Counted from the first letter of the stretch, positions 1 to 11,539 are shown. The stretch is DNA of 64,000 nt from Cymodocea nodosa (GCA_036874045.1 CM072346.1:14484001-14548000); one strand, 5' to 3'. Translations and numbers: made by a program. Notes: generated from the letters alone by a model not told the origin.

Positions 1-1209
1 AAGTAAGCGTTAATATGAACATAGTTACGATGATAGACAATTCTATCATTATAGTTATATTACATCTATCATCTACCATTGTAAGTAAAATAAATATAAA
101 AATATTTTTGCAGTGATAATTTAGATTCTCACTTGTATTCATTATTAATAAATATTCTTGTTATTAAGAAAATCATGATTTCAACAAAAATAGAAAAATC
201 AAATGGTTATTAAATTTTATTGATTACAACAAAACCTTTTACAAACAAAATATTTTCGCATTTATTCATAATTAATGATTAGAAACAACATATTTCCAAA
301 AGGTCATACAAAATTATCATATTCTATTAATAATGAAATTGTTTGCAAGCGAAATATTAAGAAATCTCACTATTCCCAAGGTCTCTTTACAATTTCAATA
401 TACCTTCCTTGATCTTCAAAGAAACATTGATTATAATTAGTCTTGTGTGAGTTCCACTTACAAGAATTGTTAAGGAATAACAAACGTAATTAGAAATTAA
501 GAACAATATGATGCCTCCTCAAGTTCATTTGAGCAAGTTAATTTTATGTTTTGTGAAGGGTGGTTGTCTCTTTTATTCATATGAAATCATTGAAATAATG
601 ACATGCTTGCTCGCACGATGCTTCCACCATCTATTTAATTAAGAAAGATGTTGTCTACTACATATATAATTTTTTGATAACACTACATTACAATGAGTGA
701 TGCCTTTACGTGGATTCCATCAATATATACATGGATTCCACTCCTCACTAACTATATATATATAGTAGCTAAGTAAATAAGTAGTTGCAACCTAGTTGAC
801 GTTAGAATTCGCGGATGCATTATTTGATTACCACGAAACATTAATTGCACCTTCCCTTAATTAGAATTAATGTCTTTGTACGTACGTAATTAAGCAGTGG
901 TACCCAAAATGTGGCATGCACATGGATCCAAATGTGTGCTTCACTATGTTTGTCGTGCTGCCAATGAATGTGAGTATATCTCCCAAACATTCTCCTCCCA
1001 ACTCAAGAAAACTAATTATAAGAAGAACACACGTGTTTTATGGGGGGTTTCTCTCATTTTAAAACACACATACTTTATTTAGTATTTAGTAACATTTCAA
1101 GAATTATCTTATAATTCTATGCAAAAAGATGTCCTATACACATTATTTTTATATATTAATTATACACAAGATATCTAAATTGTAAAATTTTATTACCTGT
1201 AAAAAATGA
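1..1209. repeat. Distal upstream flank of GRP-A unit, copy 1
   Basis: AT-rich, non-coding DNA that recurs almost unchanged from 22176 and from 30559, at a constant distance of 8383 bp between those two. No convincing gene is seen. The short open frame near 897 begins with GTG and is simply shared by all three duplicates. The window opens inside this unit, because the other two copies extend further left. Homology to the other copies stops at about 1209, where an R-repeat block is inserted. Confidence 0.85.
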
Positions 1210-2717
1210 ATTTATAAGATTTCACTAAAAAAGGAAGGGCGTGTGTGATCGATGGACGGATAGTGTGTGCAGAGGAGGATCGACGACGTAATTCTCTGAA
1301 GTACCACACCAACCATCATCATCACCACACCATAATCACCAACCATTAGAGGTCTGTGAGGATACTCGCCTGATGTCGGGTCGATTCCGAGCCAAACACA
1401 GTGCCTGACAATCACTGTGAGGAGTGATCACGTCACGGGAAGGGAAACAATTTTCACCAAGCGCCGACTCATATTTCAAGAGATCGTAAAGCTTTTAGCC
1501 TTGGCTTCGAGTTGATGCCCGTTTGCTGAAGAGGAGATCATCTTGCAATTCTGGACTTGCGATTCTATAGGGAGAGGAGACAGAATTGTAAGTGGTTTAA
1601 TTTTCAGTGGTGTAATCGCGTTGCAAGTAGTGTCAGAAGTATTTACTATCAAGTGAGATTACTTTACATTTCACTTGTTGCCCATTTACATGTTCATATT
1701 AAAACAAAAATACCAAAAACAATTTATCTATGTTTGTATGTTGTATTTGAGTGTTGTATTGTTTAGAATGAAAAGGTGCATATTATTAACGGTTAAATGA
1801 TGGTTAATTACATAATATTTAGCTTATCATATGAGAATTAAGACATTATGTTATAATTGCATTGTTATATACTTTAATTGAAGAATCTGCTTAATTTTGG
1901 GGAATTAATGTTAATTTAGTACATTTATGAACTGTCGGTAAGTTGCAGGCTGTGAAATTCTTAAATATCCAAATTTTCTGATATTTCGGAAAGTTATGTT
2001 TAAATTGCTGAATAGTTATGTTTAGAGAGAATATCTTATTTCCAGATATACACATGTTGAGATCTAGTAGATTTACTTAAGTTATTACTCGTTAAGTTAG
2101 CATAACTGTACGCGTTGAGTTGTTATATTGAACATTAAGGTAACGCGTTAGGTTAGCGTTATAAACTTAAGTTGTTATTTTTTGCACGTGTTTTATAGTT
2201 AAATCAACGAAGAAAGTCCGTTGAGTTATCTGTAACTCCACAGACTATATATTTTCTAAATTGCCACTATAGCAGTTGCAGGAACAGACAGTTGGAAGGT
2301 AAATTGATGTTTAATGATAAATCTCAAATTAACTAACATCAAAGAGCTTAATTGATGTTATTTACATTCTGTGAAACTGCCTAATGGGAATTCCTCTGTG
2401 AATAACAATATTTAACTGGAAAGGTAGGCTCGTGGAGTTAACTTAAGTCTATGAGGTTAATCCATTGAGTTAACCATAACTCCATGAACTAAGTCCATTG
2501 AGTTAACTGTAACTCAATAGAGTGCCTAACTGAACACGTATAAACTCTAATATAAAAATAGTACAAAATTCTTACTCAGTCTCTGTAGGATCAACCTGTA
2601 CTTGCACATAAATACAATATACACTGTGCACATGAAATTAAAAATACAAATTCGATTTAATATCTAATTTGTGTGAAAAGTTGTATGAGAAACTTGTCTA
2701 TTAGGCGATGTTAGAAA
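1210..2717. repeat. Non-coding R repeat block, copy 1
   Basis: Block present here but absent from the equivalent place in the other GRP-A units. It matches 27363 onward, and parts recur at 19120, 20040, 26219 and 28420. It contains several quasi-palindromic modules of the form GAGTTA-n4-TAACTC, including a perfect 9-bp-arm hairpin at 2497-2518. Near its right end is a phrase resembling the internal or LTR edge of Ty3/gypsy elements ('gatcaacctgtacttgcac'). No protein motif of a transposon was found, so assignment to a TE class is inference only. Confidence 0.75.
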
Positions 2718-3640
2718 ACTTGTTTGATTTGTTTTTATGCTTATATTAATAAATTCTTTTAGAAGTAAACAAACAACTTTTCACCCTTAAATCAAATGAT
2801 TTATCTTGACTTTACATTCACAACAAACTTCTTAGCAAAAATGAAGTTTGCTAAAAAAGGTTGGAAAGGAATTAGGACTTGTTCCTTTTGTAATTTTAAC
2901 TTGAAGACTAAAAATCATCTACTTGTAGAATGTTCAATTACTAATGAAATTTTAGTCTTTTATTGTGGGAAATAGCTTTGTTTTCCATAATGATAACATT
3001 TTCCCTTTTGCTTTCTCTACGAACTTTCAATGTATTTGTTCATACCACATTTCTATTTGATTGTTCAATGGATTTGTTAGATTAAAGGAAATAATAAAAT
3101 ATTTGGTCATTCTATGCGTTAAGAATATTACTTGATCAATATCTGATAACATAGCTAATTGAACTTGTTTCTAGTTAGAAAATTAAGTTGCAGGTTTAGG
3201 ATTGAAGTTAGTGAAAGATGTGCAACATAATTGGGACTTTTAGTTGTGGCCCGTAAATCAGGTAATGTTGATGGTTCATTGTTTAGGCATTGGGATGATG
3301 AATTGGAAGGGATGGAAATTAGGCGACTTTCTTCACTCCACGTGTTCTATCTAAGCTTTTGCCTCTCATGTTGTTTGTTGTCTTTTTGTCCATGCTCTGG
3401 AACACCGGTCGCAATTTCATAACCCATCTTATCTTTCAATGAAACATGTTATCTCGTTACCAAAAAATAGACGTAGCAGAGTACACATCTCTTTGTACAT
3501 ACATGTCCATATTTTGGTTACCACTGCTTACCAAGATATTCTACAATATAGAATTGAAGTTGCAATGTTTCGTGGTAAATAATGCATCTAGGAATTCCAC
3601 CATACGATGTAACAGCTAATTGCCTACTATATATTTATAG
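2718..3640. repeat. Block B, copy 1 (copia-related, repeated at 6251)
   Basis: About 0.9 kb that is repeated nearly exactly 3533 bp downstream, starting at 6251. The stretch around 3035-3193 is the reverse complement of the antisense copia remnant at 6095-6251 and of 25940-26100. This suggests the block is an inverted piece of the same decayed element. No intact reading frame is supported. Short frames around 3231 and 3582 are duplicated with the block. Confidence 0.75.
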
Positions 3641-3862
3641 TTTTTGTGTCAACAATGATGTAGTTAGTAAATATTTTGCGACACGATTGAAAAAGTATCG
3701 TCTCCCAAGCATGGTTAAGGAGTTGATCATACAGTACACATCATATTCAATTAATAAGTTCATGACGTTGTGAGTAGTGCATAGCATATATATTTTCCAT
3801 ACATTCTTTCGTGAGGAATGGAAACCATGTCTTTAATCCATGTAAAGGCATTGATGTTTTGA

Positions 3863-3895
<33 letters not shown>

Positions 3896-4175
3896 GTATT
3901 ATCGTTGTCATCGATCTTAAATAGATTGTTGATGCTAGCGTCGTGCATGCAAACCCTCCATTTCAATGCTTTAATATATATGAATAAAAGAGATGGTAAC
4001 CCTTTAGATGCTTGCAACAATAACATGAAACTTGGTCCAACGAAATTGATCGAGAATATTCTATGTGCTCTGTAATACTATAAATGCATGTCCATTATTC
4101 TCTATTCTTCGATAAGAAGGAAAAGGTTCTTCAAAATTTATTCACTACTTGTGTGAATAGATTTGATTCATTAGA
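3641..4175 (+). promoter_or_regulatory. GRP-A1 promoter and 5' leader
   Basis: Sequence upstream of GRP-A1, homologous to the same interval before GRP-A2 and GRP-A3. A TATA box (TATAAAT) lies at 4079-4085, about 90 bp before the ATG. A (TA)n microsatellite at about 3869-3894 differs in length in each copy. An open frame on the - strand crosses the microsatellite and is not treated as a gene. Confidence 0.7.
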
Positions 4176-4499
4176 ATGGCAAGTTCCAAGGCTTTCCTTA
4201 TTGCAGTCATGGTTATGCTCTGCGTAAGCACGCTTGCTAGTGCTCAGGAGATGACAGCTGATCGTAGTATGCTCGGAGGTTCTGGACGTGGGGGTGGAGG
4301 AGGAACGGCAACAGCTGTCAATGGTGGATCTGCTGCAGGATATGGATCTGGAGGGGGATCGGGAGGTGGACGAAATTGGTATAAAAGTGCAGGAGGTGGT
4401 GGAGGAGGTGGTGGAGGAGTTAGTGCTGGTGCAGGTCCCGGAGGTTATGCCACCGGCAAAGGAGGTGGTTCTGGATATGGTGGGGGATATGCTCGTTGA
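4176..4499 (+). CDS. Small secreted glycine-rich protein, GRP-A copy 1
   Basis: Single-exon reading frame of 107 aa. Residues 1-23 form a signal peptide (MASSKAFLIAVMVMLC core, cleavage expected after ASA). A short polar linker, EMTADRSML, follows, and then about 75 residues rich in Gly with scattered Ser, Tyr and Ala, ending GYGGGYAR. This is the layout of plant apoplastic or cell-wall GRPs; no enzyme motif is seen, and function beyond a structural or defence-type secreted GRP cannot be claimed. A TATA box is correctly placed upstream. Copies 2 and 3 are almost identical. This copy differs by Thr for Met near residue 19 and Gln for Arg just after the cleavage site. All three frames are intact. 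Confidence 0.88.
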   Translation: MASSKAFLIAVMVMLCVSTLASAQEMTADRSMLGGSGRGGGGGTATAVNGGSAAGYGSGGGSGGGRNWYKSAGGGGGGGGGVSAGAGPGGYATGKGGGSGYGGGYAR

Positions 4500-4850
4500 A
4501 AATCACATTGAAAGATGAGGCATGGTTGATCACATTCCAAATTTGCATGTTGTGGAGTAATTGTGAAGTAGTTAATCCGAATAAAAATGTACCACGTACC
4601 TACAAGTGTAATGTGGCATGTCTTGCTTGTTTAGTCTCCACTAATAAGCAAGTCATACATAATGTTTTACATGTTGTTTCAATAATCAATAATCCCTTAT
4701 CTTTTTATTAAATTCAGTTTAAATTTTTCTCGAGTTGATTCGGCCGATACGTTTTGAAGTCCAAATTCAAACTACAATACTCAATATTTATTGTACATAC
4801 ACACTTGTTCTATCTAATCTTTTTCCTCTCAAGTTGTTTGTCCGGGCTGA
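4500..4850 (+). other. GRP-A1 3' flank
   Basis: 3' untranslated and downstream sequence shared with GRP-A2 and GRP-A3. It contains two near-adjacent inverted heptamers (CTTGCTT and AAGCAAG) around 4622-4652, the same pair that appears flipped at 33247. No gene is seen. Confidence 0.6.
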
Positions 4851-6245
4851 GCGGATTCGGATCCAATAGGATGCTTTGAAGTAGTTGCTGACGTGGTGGC
4901 CTCGGGTTGTGACACATGGCACATCTAGGAGGCAACACATGGCACCTAGCCAAAATGTTGAAAAGTGTTCCCTTCGACTAATTTGAATGTGTTAAATCCA
5001 AAAATGACCTTCATTTTGGTTAATTCAATTTGGTTGAGGCTCAAATGGCCTCAAGAAGTGCAAATCTCAAATGAAGGGTTAAGATCATCTAGGGTGCTCT
5101 ATGGCGATTCGAGGGTTCGATTGATGATCCGACTGAAGGATTAAACAATCAGGAGGACAAAGACCCTTCTCCATGAATCAAATAGCCCGAGGAACACCTA
5201 GATGACCGGATAAGTGGTACATCATAGATGAAGCGCCTAGATCGTTCGGAGGTGATCTAGTGCGATCTGAGAGTATGATTGATGATCTGATTGAAGGATC
5301 AGCCAATCAGAAGGAAGGTGACCCCTTTAAGAACATAGGTTGGCTGAATTGACATTCGGATGGACGGACAAATGTCACATCACGAATGGACAATCAAGAT
5401 TGCCTAAAGTTGATCCAAGACGATCTGTAGGTTTGATTGATGATCCAACTGAAGGATCAATTGATTAGGGGTGGGATTACGTCCACCCAAGGGTTGGAGG
5501 GGTATGATCTCATCCTAACTGTAAAGTTGATCATACACCCCTTAGATGGAGGGTTAGGATTGTTAAGAGCTGATCTGGACAATACAAGCATGTAGATGCT
5601 AAACAAACGGCACAAATGCATGATCAAGGGTGTGGATAGCAGCCTCAGGCTATTAGGATAACTATAAACATCTATCTACTTCATGTCTAAAATTAGGGTA
5701 CTTACAATAACACATTCGCAATCAACTCTCACTATTCATGAGAATATTCATGGAAATGTTCCTTAAACCCATTAGGTTCACAAATTTAATGTATTTTTTC
5801 GTTGAAATTCATTTTGTTAAAGGATTAGCAATCATATCTTTTATAGGGATGTAACTTAATTTTATTTCCTCTTTTCCTACAATATCACGAATATAGTGAT
5901 AATGTATATTTATATGTTGTCGCTTTGTTGTATTTGCACCATTATATGCAAGACTTATTGTCACTTGGTTATCACAATACATCTCTTATACGTTGCACCT
6001 TCAAAGATGAATATATGTCTTGAAGTGAACTTCTCATCATCTTTGTTACCACCTAGATCTCTATCTATATAACCATGCACTTCAAACTCATATACAACTT
6101 AATTTTCTAACTAGAAATAAGTTCATTTAGCTATGTTATTAGATATTGATCAAGTAATATTCTTAATGCATAGAGTGACCAAATATTTTATTATTTCCTT
6201 TAATCCAACAAATCAAATGAACAATCAAATAGAAATGTGGTATGC
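4851..6245 (-). mobile_element. Antisense copia 3'-end fossil, copy 1
   Basis: Read on the - strand, 6110-5780 encodes a decayed copia RNase H tail: a GYTDxDLGG-like stretch, KDDEKFTS, then a segment like IKLSYIPIKDMIAN and LTKG, and finally KFVNLMGLRN. The same motifs occur in the better preserved element at 10670-11130, so the two are of related lineage. Compared with the copy at 25540-25960, about 65 bp is missing near 5998. The part at 4851-5780 is probably the element's 3' untranslated or LTR region, but this is inferred. Confidence 0.75.
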
Positions 6246-7475
6246 ACAAACTTGTTTGATTTGTTTTTATGCTTATATTAATAAATTCTTTTAGAAGTAA
6301 ACAAACAACTTTTCACCCTTAAATCAAATGATTTATCTTGACTTTACATTCACAACAAACTTCTTAGCAAAAATGAAGTTTGCTAAAAAAGGTTGGAAAG
6401 GAATTAGGACTTGTTCCTTTTGTAATTTTAACTTGAAGACTAAAAATCATCTACTTGTAGAATGTTCAATTACTAATGAAATTTTAGTCTTTTATTGTGG
6501 GAAATAGCTTTGTTTTCCATAATGATAACATTTTCCCTTTTGCTTTCTCTACGAACTTTCAATGTATTTGTTCATACCACATTTCTATTTGATTGTTCAA
6601 TGGATTTGTTGGATTAAAGGAAATAATAAAATATATGGTCATTCTATGCGTTAAGAATATTACTTGATCAATATCTGATAACATAGCTAATTGAACTTGT
6701 TTCTAGTTAGAAAATTAAGTTGCAGGTTTAGGATTGGAGTTAGTGAAAGATGTGCAACATAATTGGGACTTTTAGTTGTGGCCCGTAATTCAGGTAGTGT
6801 TGATGGTTCATTGTTTAGGCATTGGGATGATGAATTGGAAGGGATGGAAATTAGGCGACTTTCTTCACTCCACATGTTCTATCTAAGCTTTTGCCTCTCA
6901 TGTTGTTTGTTGTCTTTTTGTCCGTGCTCTAGAACATTGGTCGCAATTTCATAACCCATCTTATCTTTCAATGAAACATGTTATCTCGTTACCAAAAAAT
7001 AGACGTAGCAGAGTACACATCTCTTTGTACATACATGTCCATATTTTGGTTACCACTGCTTACCAAGATATTCTACAATATAGAATTGAAGTTGCAATGT
7101 TTCGTGGTAAATAATGCATCTAGGAATTCCAGCATACGTTGTAACAGCTAATTGCCTACCATATATTTATAGTTTTTGTGTCAATAATGATGTAGTCAGT
7201 AAATATTTTGCGGCACGATTGAAAAAGTATCGTCTCCCAAGCATGGTTAAGGAGTTGATCATACAGTACACATCATATTCAATTAATAAGTTCATGACGT
7301 TGTGAGTAGTGCATAGCATATATATTTTCCATACATTCTTTCGTGAGGAATGGAAACCATGTCTTGAATCCATGTAAAGGCATTGCTGTTATGAATATAC
7401 ACACACACACACATATATATATATAGTATTATCATTGTCATAGATCTTAAATAGATTGTAGATGCTAGCGTCGTG
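6246..7475. repeat. Second copy of block B plus truncated GRP-A promoter
   Basis: Direct repeat of 2718-3945 at 3533-bp spacing. It includes the GRP-A distal promoter with its microsatellite (CA then TA repeats, about 7400-7424). Homology stops abruptly at 7475 after 'gatgctagcgtcgtg', before the TATA box and ATG, so no GRP-A coding sequence remains. The next base belongs to a copia gag frame. Confidence 0.85.
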
Positions 7476-7483
7476 TAAATAAT

Positions 7484-8287
7484 ATGATGGTAATGGCTAA
7501 AGACTTAGCTACTGTAGGAACTCCTATACCAGAAAAATTGCAAATAGCTACCATATTGAATAGTTTGCCACACAGTTATGATATGGTTACCACATCTCTT
7601 AGGTCTACCCCATTACAATTATCTTAATTGCCAGCTAGGTTGGGTACTGAACAGGAAATAATAGTCAGTCGGAGGCAACATGAATCTCATTTAGAAGAAA
7701 CCAATGCCATATTTCAAAAGCAGAGATTTGAAAAAGGCAACAAAAGAAGAAATGGACCAAACAAGAACAACTTCAAACAAAATCTAGCACGTGGAAAGAA
7801 AGCACGAGGATCTTACCATGCTTGTGGCCAATTTGGTCATTTTAGGGCACATTGTCCCAACAGGGATGGAAATAAAGGTGGAACCTCGGAGTCGAACATA
7901 AAGAACAAAAGAACCTTCGTGGGAGTTGTGGAATGCAATAATGTTGTAGTCCTTAGTTCAAACGATTGGTGGGTTGATTCTGGTGCCACAAGGCACATTG
8001 CCAAAACTAAAATGGGACTTGACTCATTTAAAGAGTTGAGTCCTAGACAACAACGCATCTATATGGGAAACAATACTTATTTAGATGTGGAAGGTATTGG
8101 CACATATCGTTTGGACTTGGGAGACAGCATTATGATCTTGAAAGACGTCCTCTATGCACCTGGCATGAGGCGGAATTTAATATCCGTAGGCACTCTTTTG
8201 AAGAATAATTTGGAAGTTCGATTTTACAATAAACGTGTATCCATAGGAAAAGACAAAGATTTTTGCTATGGGAATTTTTGTACCTGA
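7484..8287 (+). pseudogene. copia gag-protease, degraded
   Basis: Gag C-terminal part. The frame enters from the truncation point and is broken by a TAA at about 7624-7626, then continues open to 8287. The zinc knuckle is visible (HACGQFGHFRAHC), but its first Cys is replaced by Tyr, leaving CHC of the usual CCHC. The protease motif WWVDSGATRHI contains the catalytic DSGA. A further frame change near 8270 separates this frame from pol. Copia elements normally encode one continuous gag-pol polyprotein, so this copy is not autonomous. Confidence 0.85.
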
Positions 8288-11168
8288 ACATGATTTGTTT
8301 AAACTTTCTGTCGTTGCTAATGAAATAAATGAAATAGTTTCTGATTATGTTGAGTGTTATTTATCTGATATTGATTTGTGGCATTTAAGGTTAGTACATA
8401 TTAATAAATCTAAAATACAACAATTGATAAAATTGAACATGTTGCCTAAAATTAAAGACATGGAATTAAATAAATGTCAACATTGCTTAGTTGGGAAAAT
8501 GACTAAGAAATCTCTTGGTAAGGGATATAGATCAGATGAATTATTGGGGTTGATTCATTCTGATGTGTGTGGTCCATTAAGTATTAAAACTCATGATGAC
8601 AAAGAATATTTTGTGACTTTTATAGATGATTTTTCAAGATATGCTTACATTTATCTAATAAGTCATAAAAGTCAAGTATTGACTTGTTTTAAGAAATACA
8701 AGTTGGAAGTAGAGAAACAACTTGGAAGAAGGATTAAGATGTTAAGGTCAGATAGGGGAGGGGAATATAATTCTAATGAATTTAAATTGTTTTGTGAAAT
8801 GCATGGAATTAAAAGACAAACTACAATGCCTTATACACCACAACAAAATGGTGTGGCGGAAAGAAATAACAGAACTCTTATGAATTCTGTTAGATGCATG
8901 TTTTCACATTCAGGTCTCTCCAAAGTTTTTTGGGGAGAAGCATTGATCACAGTAAATTATGTATTAAATAGAATACCCTCCAAGTCTGTACCTAACATAC
9001 CTTATGAATTATGGACCAAAACTAAGCCCAATTTATATCATTTAAGAAAATGGGGATCTATAGCCTATGTACTTATTCCTGAACAATTAAGGGATAAGTT
9101 AAAATCAAAGACTTTTAAATGTAGGTTTATAGGCTATTGTGAAAATTCTTTCGGTTATAGGTTCTATAGTAAAGAAAAGGGAATTATTGAATATAGGGAT
9201 GCCAATTTCCTAGAAAATCTAAATGAAAATGAAGAAATAGGAAAGGAACATGAGCCACCTTTTGTGGTGAATGATGACTATTTCAATAATATCCTGGAAT
9301 ATGACCCTAGAGTTGAAAAAGAAGGAAACATTGAAAATATAGATGAACCTATGGAAATTGCTGATGAAAACAATCGTGAACCTATGGAAATCATGGGAGA
9401 AATCCAAAATGAGCCTATAAATGGAATTGAAGAGAACAATAGAAATGGAGAAGATAGAGAACCGGATTTACCTATTAGCAACAAAAGAATGAGACATCAA
9501 CCAACATGGATGGATGACTACCATTTGTATTCCTATGAGCTTTCTTGTTTAATGATAGACATGGAGGAAAATCACATGGAACCCGTGACATATAAGGATG
9601 TCGTCGAATCTCATGAAAAAGATTTATGGTTGGATGCCATGAATGATGAGATTGATTCCATGAAATGGAATCATGTGTGGGAATTGTGTGATCTACCTAA
9701 AGGAAGGAAAGCTATAGGGTGCAAGTGGATATTCCGGAAAAAGTTAAAGGTTGATGGGTCTATTGAAAAATATAAGGCCCGTTTAGTTGCTAAAGGTTAT
9801 ACACAGAAACTGGGAATTGACTTTCATGAAACATATTCTCCAGTTGCTAAATTCGCATCAATAAGAATTATATTGGCTATAGTTGCACATTTAGATTTGG
9901 AATTACATCAAATGGATGTAAAAATTGCATTTCTAAATGGAGACCTGCAGGAAGAAATCTACATGTTACAACCTGAGGGATTTCAGGTGGAAGGACATGA
10001 GGAAAAAGTGTGCAAATTGAAGAAGTCAATATATGATTTAAAACAAGCATCTAGACAATGGTATCATAAGTTTCATGATATAATTGTCAAAATGGGATTT
10101 GTTTCAAACAGATTAGATTACTGTGTATATGTTAGGAATAATGGGAGTAACTTCATTATATTATCCTTGTATGTGGATGACATTTTACTTGCTGGAAATA
10201 ATGCTGACATGTTGAATGAAACAAAGGAAGAACTTAGTAGAAAATTTGAAATGAAGGACATGGGGGAAGCATCCTATGTTCTTGGAATTCAGATCTTAAG
10301 AGATCGAAAATCAAGAACATTGAGTATAAATCAGGAAAGATACCTGCAAATGGTGTTAAAAAGGTTTGGAATGAAAAATTGTTCCTCAGCTCCCACACCT
10401 TATATTTTAGGGAAAAAGTTAAGTAAGGACTAATGTCCTAGGAAAGGGAAGGAACCTTTAAGAGCACCTTATGCCCAAGTGGTTGGAAGTTTGATGTATG
10501 CTATGTTGTGTACAAGACCAGACTTGGCATATGCTATAAGTATTGTAAGTAGGTATCAAAGTAATCTCGGAACAAAACATTGGGAAGCTGTCAAAAGAAT
10601 TTTGAAATATATAAAAGAAACTTTGCACCATAAATTGACTTATCAAGCAGATGAGCTTGAAGTGCTTGGTTATACAGATGCAGATTTAGGTGGTGACAAA
10701 GATGATGGGAAGTCTACTTCAGGACATGTATTCATCTTTGGAGGGGCAGCCATATCTTGGGGAAGTAAGAAGTAATGGTGTGTGGCAAAATACACACAGG
10801 AAGCTGAATATGTTGCCTGTAGTACAGCCGCATCACATGCAGTTTGGATCAGAAGATTCATAAATGATTTGAATCTAAACTTAATAAATGGTCCAATAAA
10901 AATGTATTGTGATAACCAAGCGGCAATAAGTCTTGTATATAGTGGTGCAAATACAACAAAAGGACAGCATATAAATATACATTATCACTATACTCGTGAT
11001 ATTGTAGGAAATGGGGAAATAAAATTGAGTTATATCCCTATAGAAGATATGATAGCTGATCATTTGACAAAAGGAATACCAGCGGAAAAGTACATTAAGT
11101 TTGTAAACTTAATAGGATTAAGGAACATTTATATGGATAATGAAAACATAGAACATTCTCACGAGTAA
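8268..11168 (+). pseudogene. copia pol (integrase, RT, RNase H), degraded
   Basis: Integrase has the N-terminal HHCC-type region (WHLRLVHIN, CQHC) and catalytic residues in HSDVCGP, RSDRGGEY and NGVAERN. Reverse transcriptase shows GCKWIFRKK, KARLVAKGYTQ, DVKIAFLNGDL and an intact YVDD. In-frame TAA codons at about 10431 and 10773-10775 split the RT-RNase H region into three frames; in both, a CAA codon is the likely ancestor. RNase H follows with GYTDADLGGDKDD and EAEYVA, then DNQAA, and the frame ends NIEHSHE. Catalytic motifs are well kept, so decay is modest. Confidence 0.88.
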
Positions 11169-11249
11169 TATTGAAATTGTGCTACCTACAAGTAGTGGGA
11201 GTGGAATTAAAAAAAAGAATATAGTTGGTCTTTGTGACCAAGTGAGAGA

Positions 11250-11442
11250 TGTTGGAATTGGTCAAAAAGACTAAGTTTCAAATTCAAATTCTGGTGGTTA
11301 CCGGAATTTAAGGAGGAAGTTGGGGGCGGAGATGGTGGAGGTTGTTAATCCTCCAAATGCTATAAATAGAGGTGAATAACACAAAGTATTCATCACCTGG
11401 AATAATCCACCATCGGAGCCCCCAAACTTACGCAATCCAACA
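11250..11442 (+). repeat. Partial 3' LTR of the copia fragment
   Basis: Begins TGTTGG right after a purine-rich AGTGAGAGA stretch. A TATA box (TATAAATA) lies at 11361-11368, so U3 and the start of R are present. The LTR is cut off at about 11442, and no CA end is reached. Sequence beyond is GRP-B coding DNA on the opposite strand. Confidence 0.7.
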
Positions 11443-11539
11443 CTCCGCCTCCAGCCAAGATGCGAGCACCCATGGTCATGCCGATTGACATTACAACCAT
11501 GAGGAGGAAGACGACGACGCCGGACTTAGAGCACGCCAT
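11393..11539 (-). pseudogene. GRP-B copy 1 remnant: signal peptide fused to LTR sequence
   Basis: The 5' coding end of GRP-B (starting MACSKSGVVVFLL, signal peptide ending about MTMGARILA) is nearly identical to the gene at 37217-37862. After the first glycines, at about 11443, the homology ends and the frame runs into antisense copia LTR DNA for about 16 codons (VLDCVSLGAP...), then a stop. The glycine-rich body is absent. The promoter upstream is preserved, so a 48-residue secreted chimeric peptide could in principle be made. It is treated as a pseudogene because the mature GRP domain is lost. Confidence 0.8.

Larger units (their letters stand above)
7476..11442 (+). mobile_element. Ty1/copia retrotransposon fragment, truncated at both ends
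   Basis: Carries gag (partial), protease, integrase, reverse transcriptase and RNase H in copia order, then a polypurine-like stretch and the start of an LTR at about 11250 (TGTTGGAATT). There is no 5' LTR or primer-binding site: the sequence begins inside gag at 7476. The 3' LTR stops at about 11442, directly against GRP-B coding sequence. The left flank is a broken GRP-A promoter. There are no target-site duplications and no second LTR, so this is a captured fragment rather than a normal insertion. Confidence 0.9.

Noticed and set aside
1375-1395. Possible Pol III box B (gggtcgattcc) in the R block, suggesting a tRNA-derived SINE
   Set aside because: No matching box A at the right distance and no tRNA-like fold; the blocks are much longer than a SINE.
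1212-1415. Minus-strand frames in the R blocks with CVWLGIDPTSG-like text, repeated several times
   Set aside because: Similarity is explained by the repeats being duplicates. Frames start, stop and shift differently in each copy (1212, 18895, 20148, 27177, 28642), and no domain is recognised.
3869-3894. CRISPR-like or phage-like regular repeats
   Set aside because: The window is a plant nuclear genome; the regular repeats are microsatellites and duplicated TE debris.
3760-4026. Open frame of 84-88 codons on the - strand in each GRP-A promoter
   Set aside because: It crosses the (TA)n microsatellite and the TATA region and is shared only by duplication; the diverged promoter at 34310 does not keep it.
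4288-4518. Acidic 76-aa frame overlapping GRP-A in the +2 frame
   Set aside because: It arises from shifting GGN glycine codons, and copy 2 has an in-frame TAG at the same place while the GRP frame stays open. Not conserved as coding.
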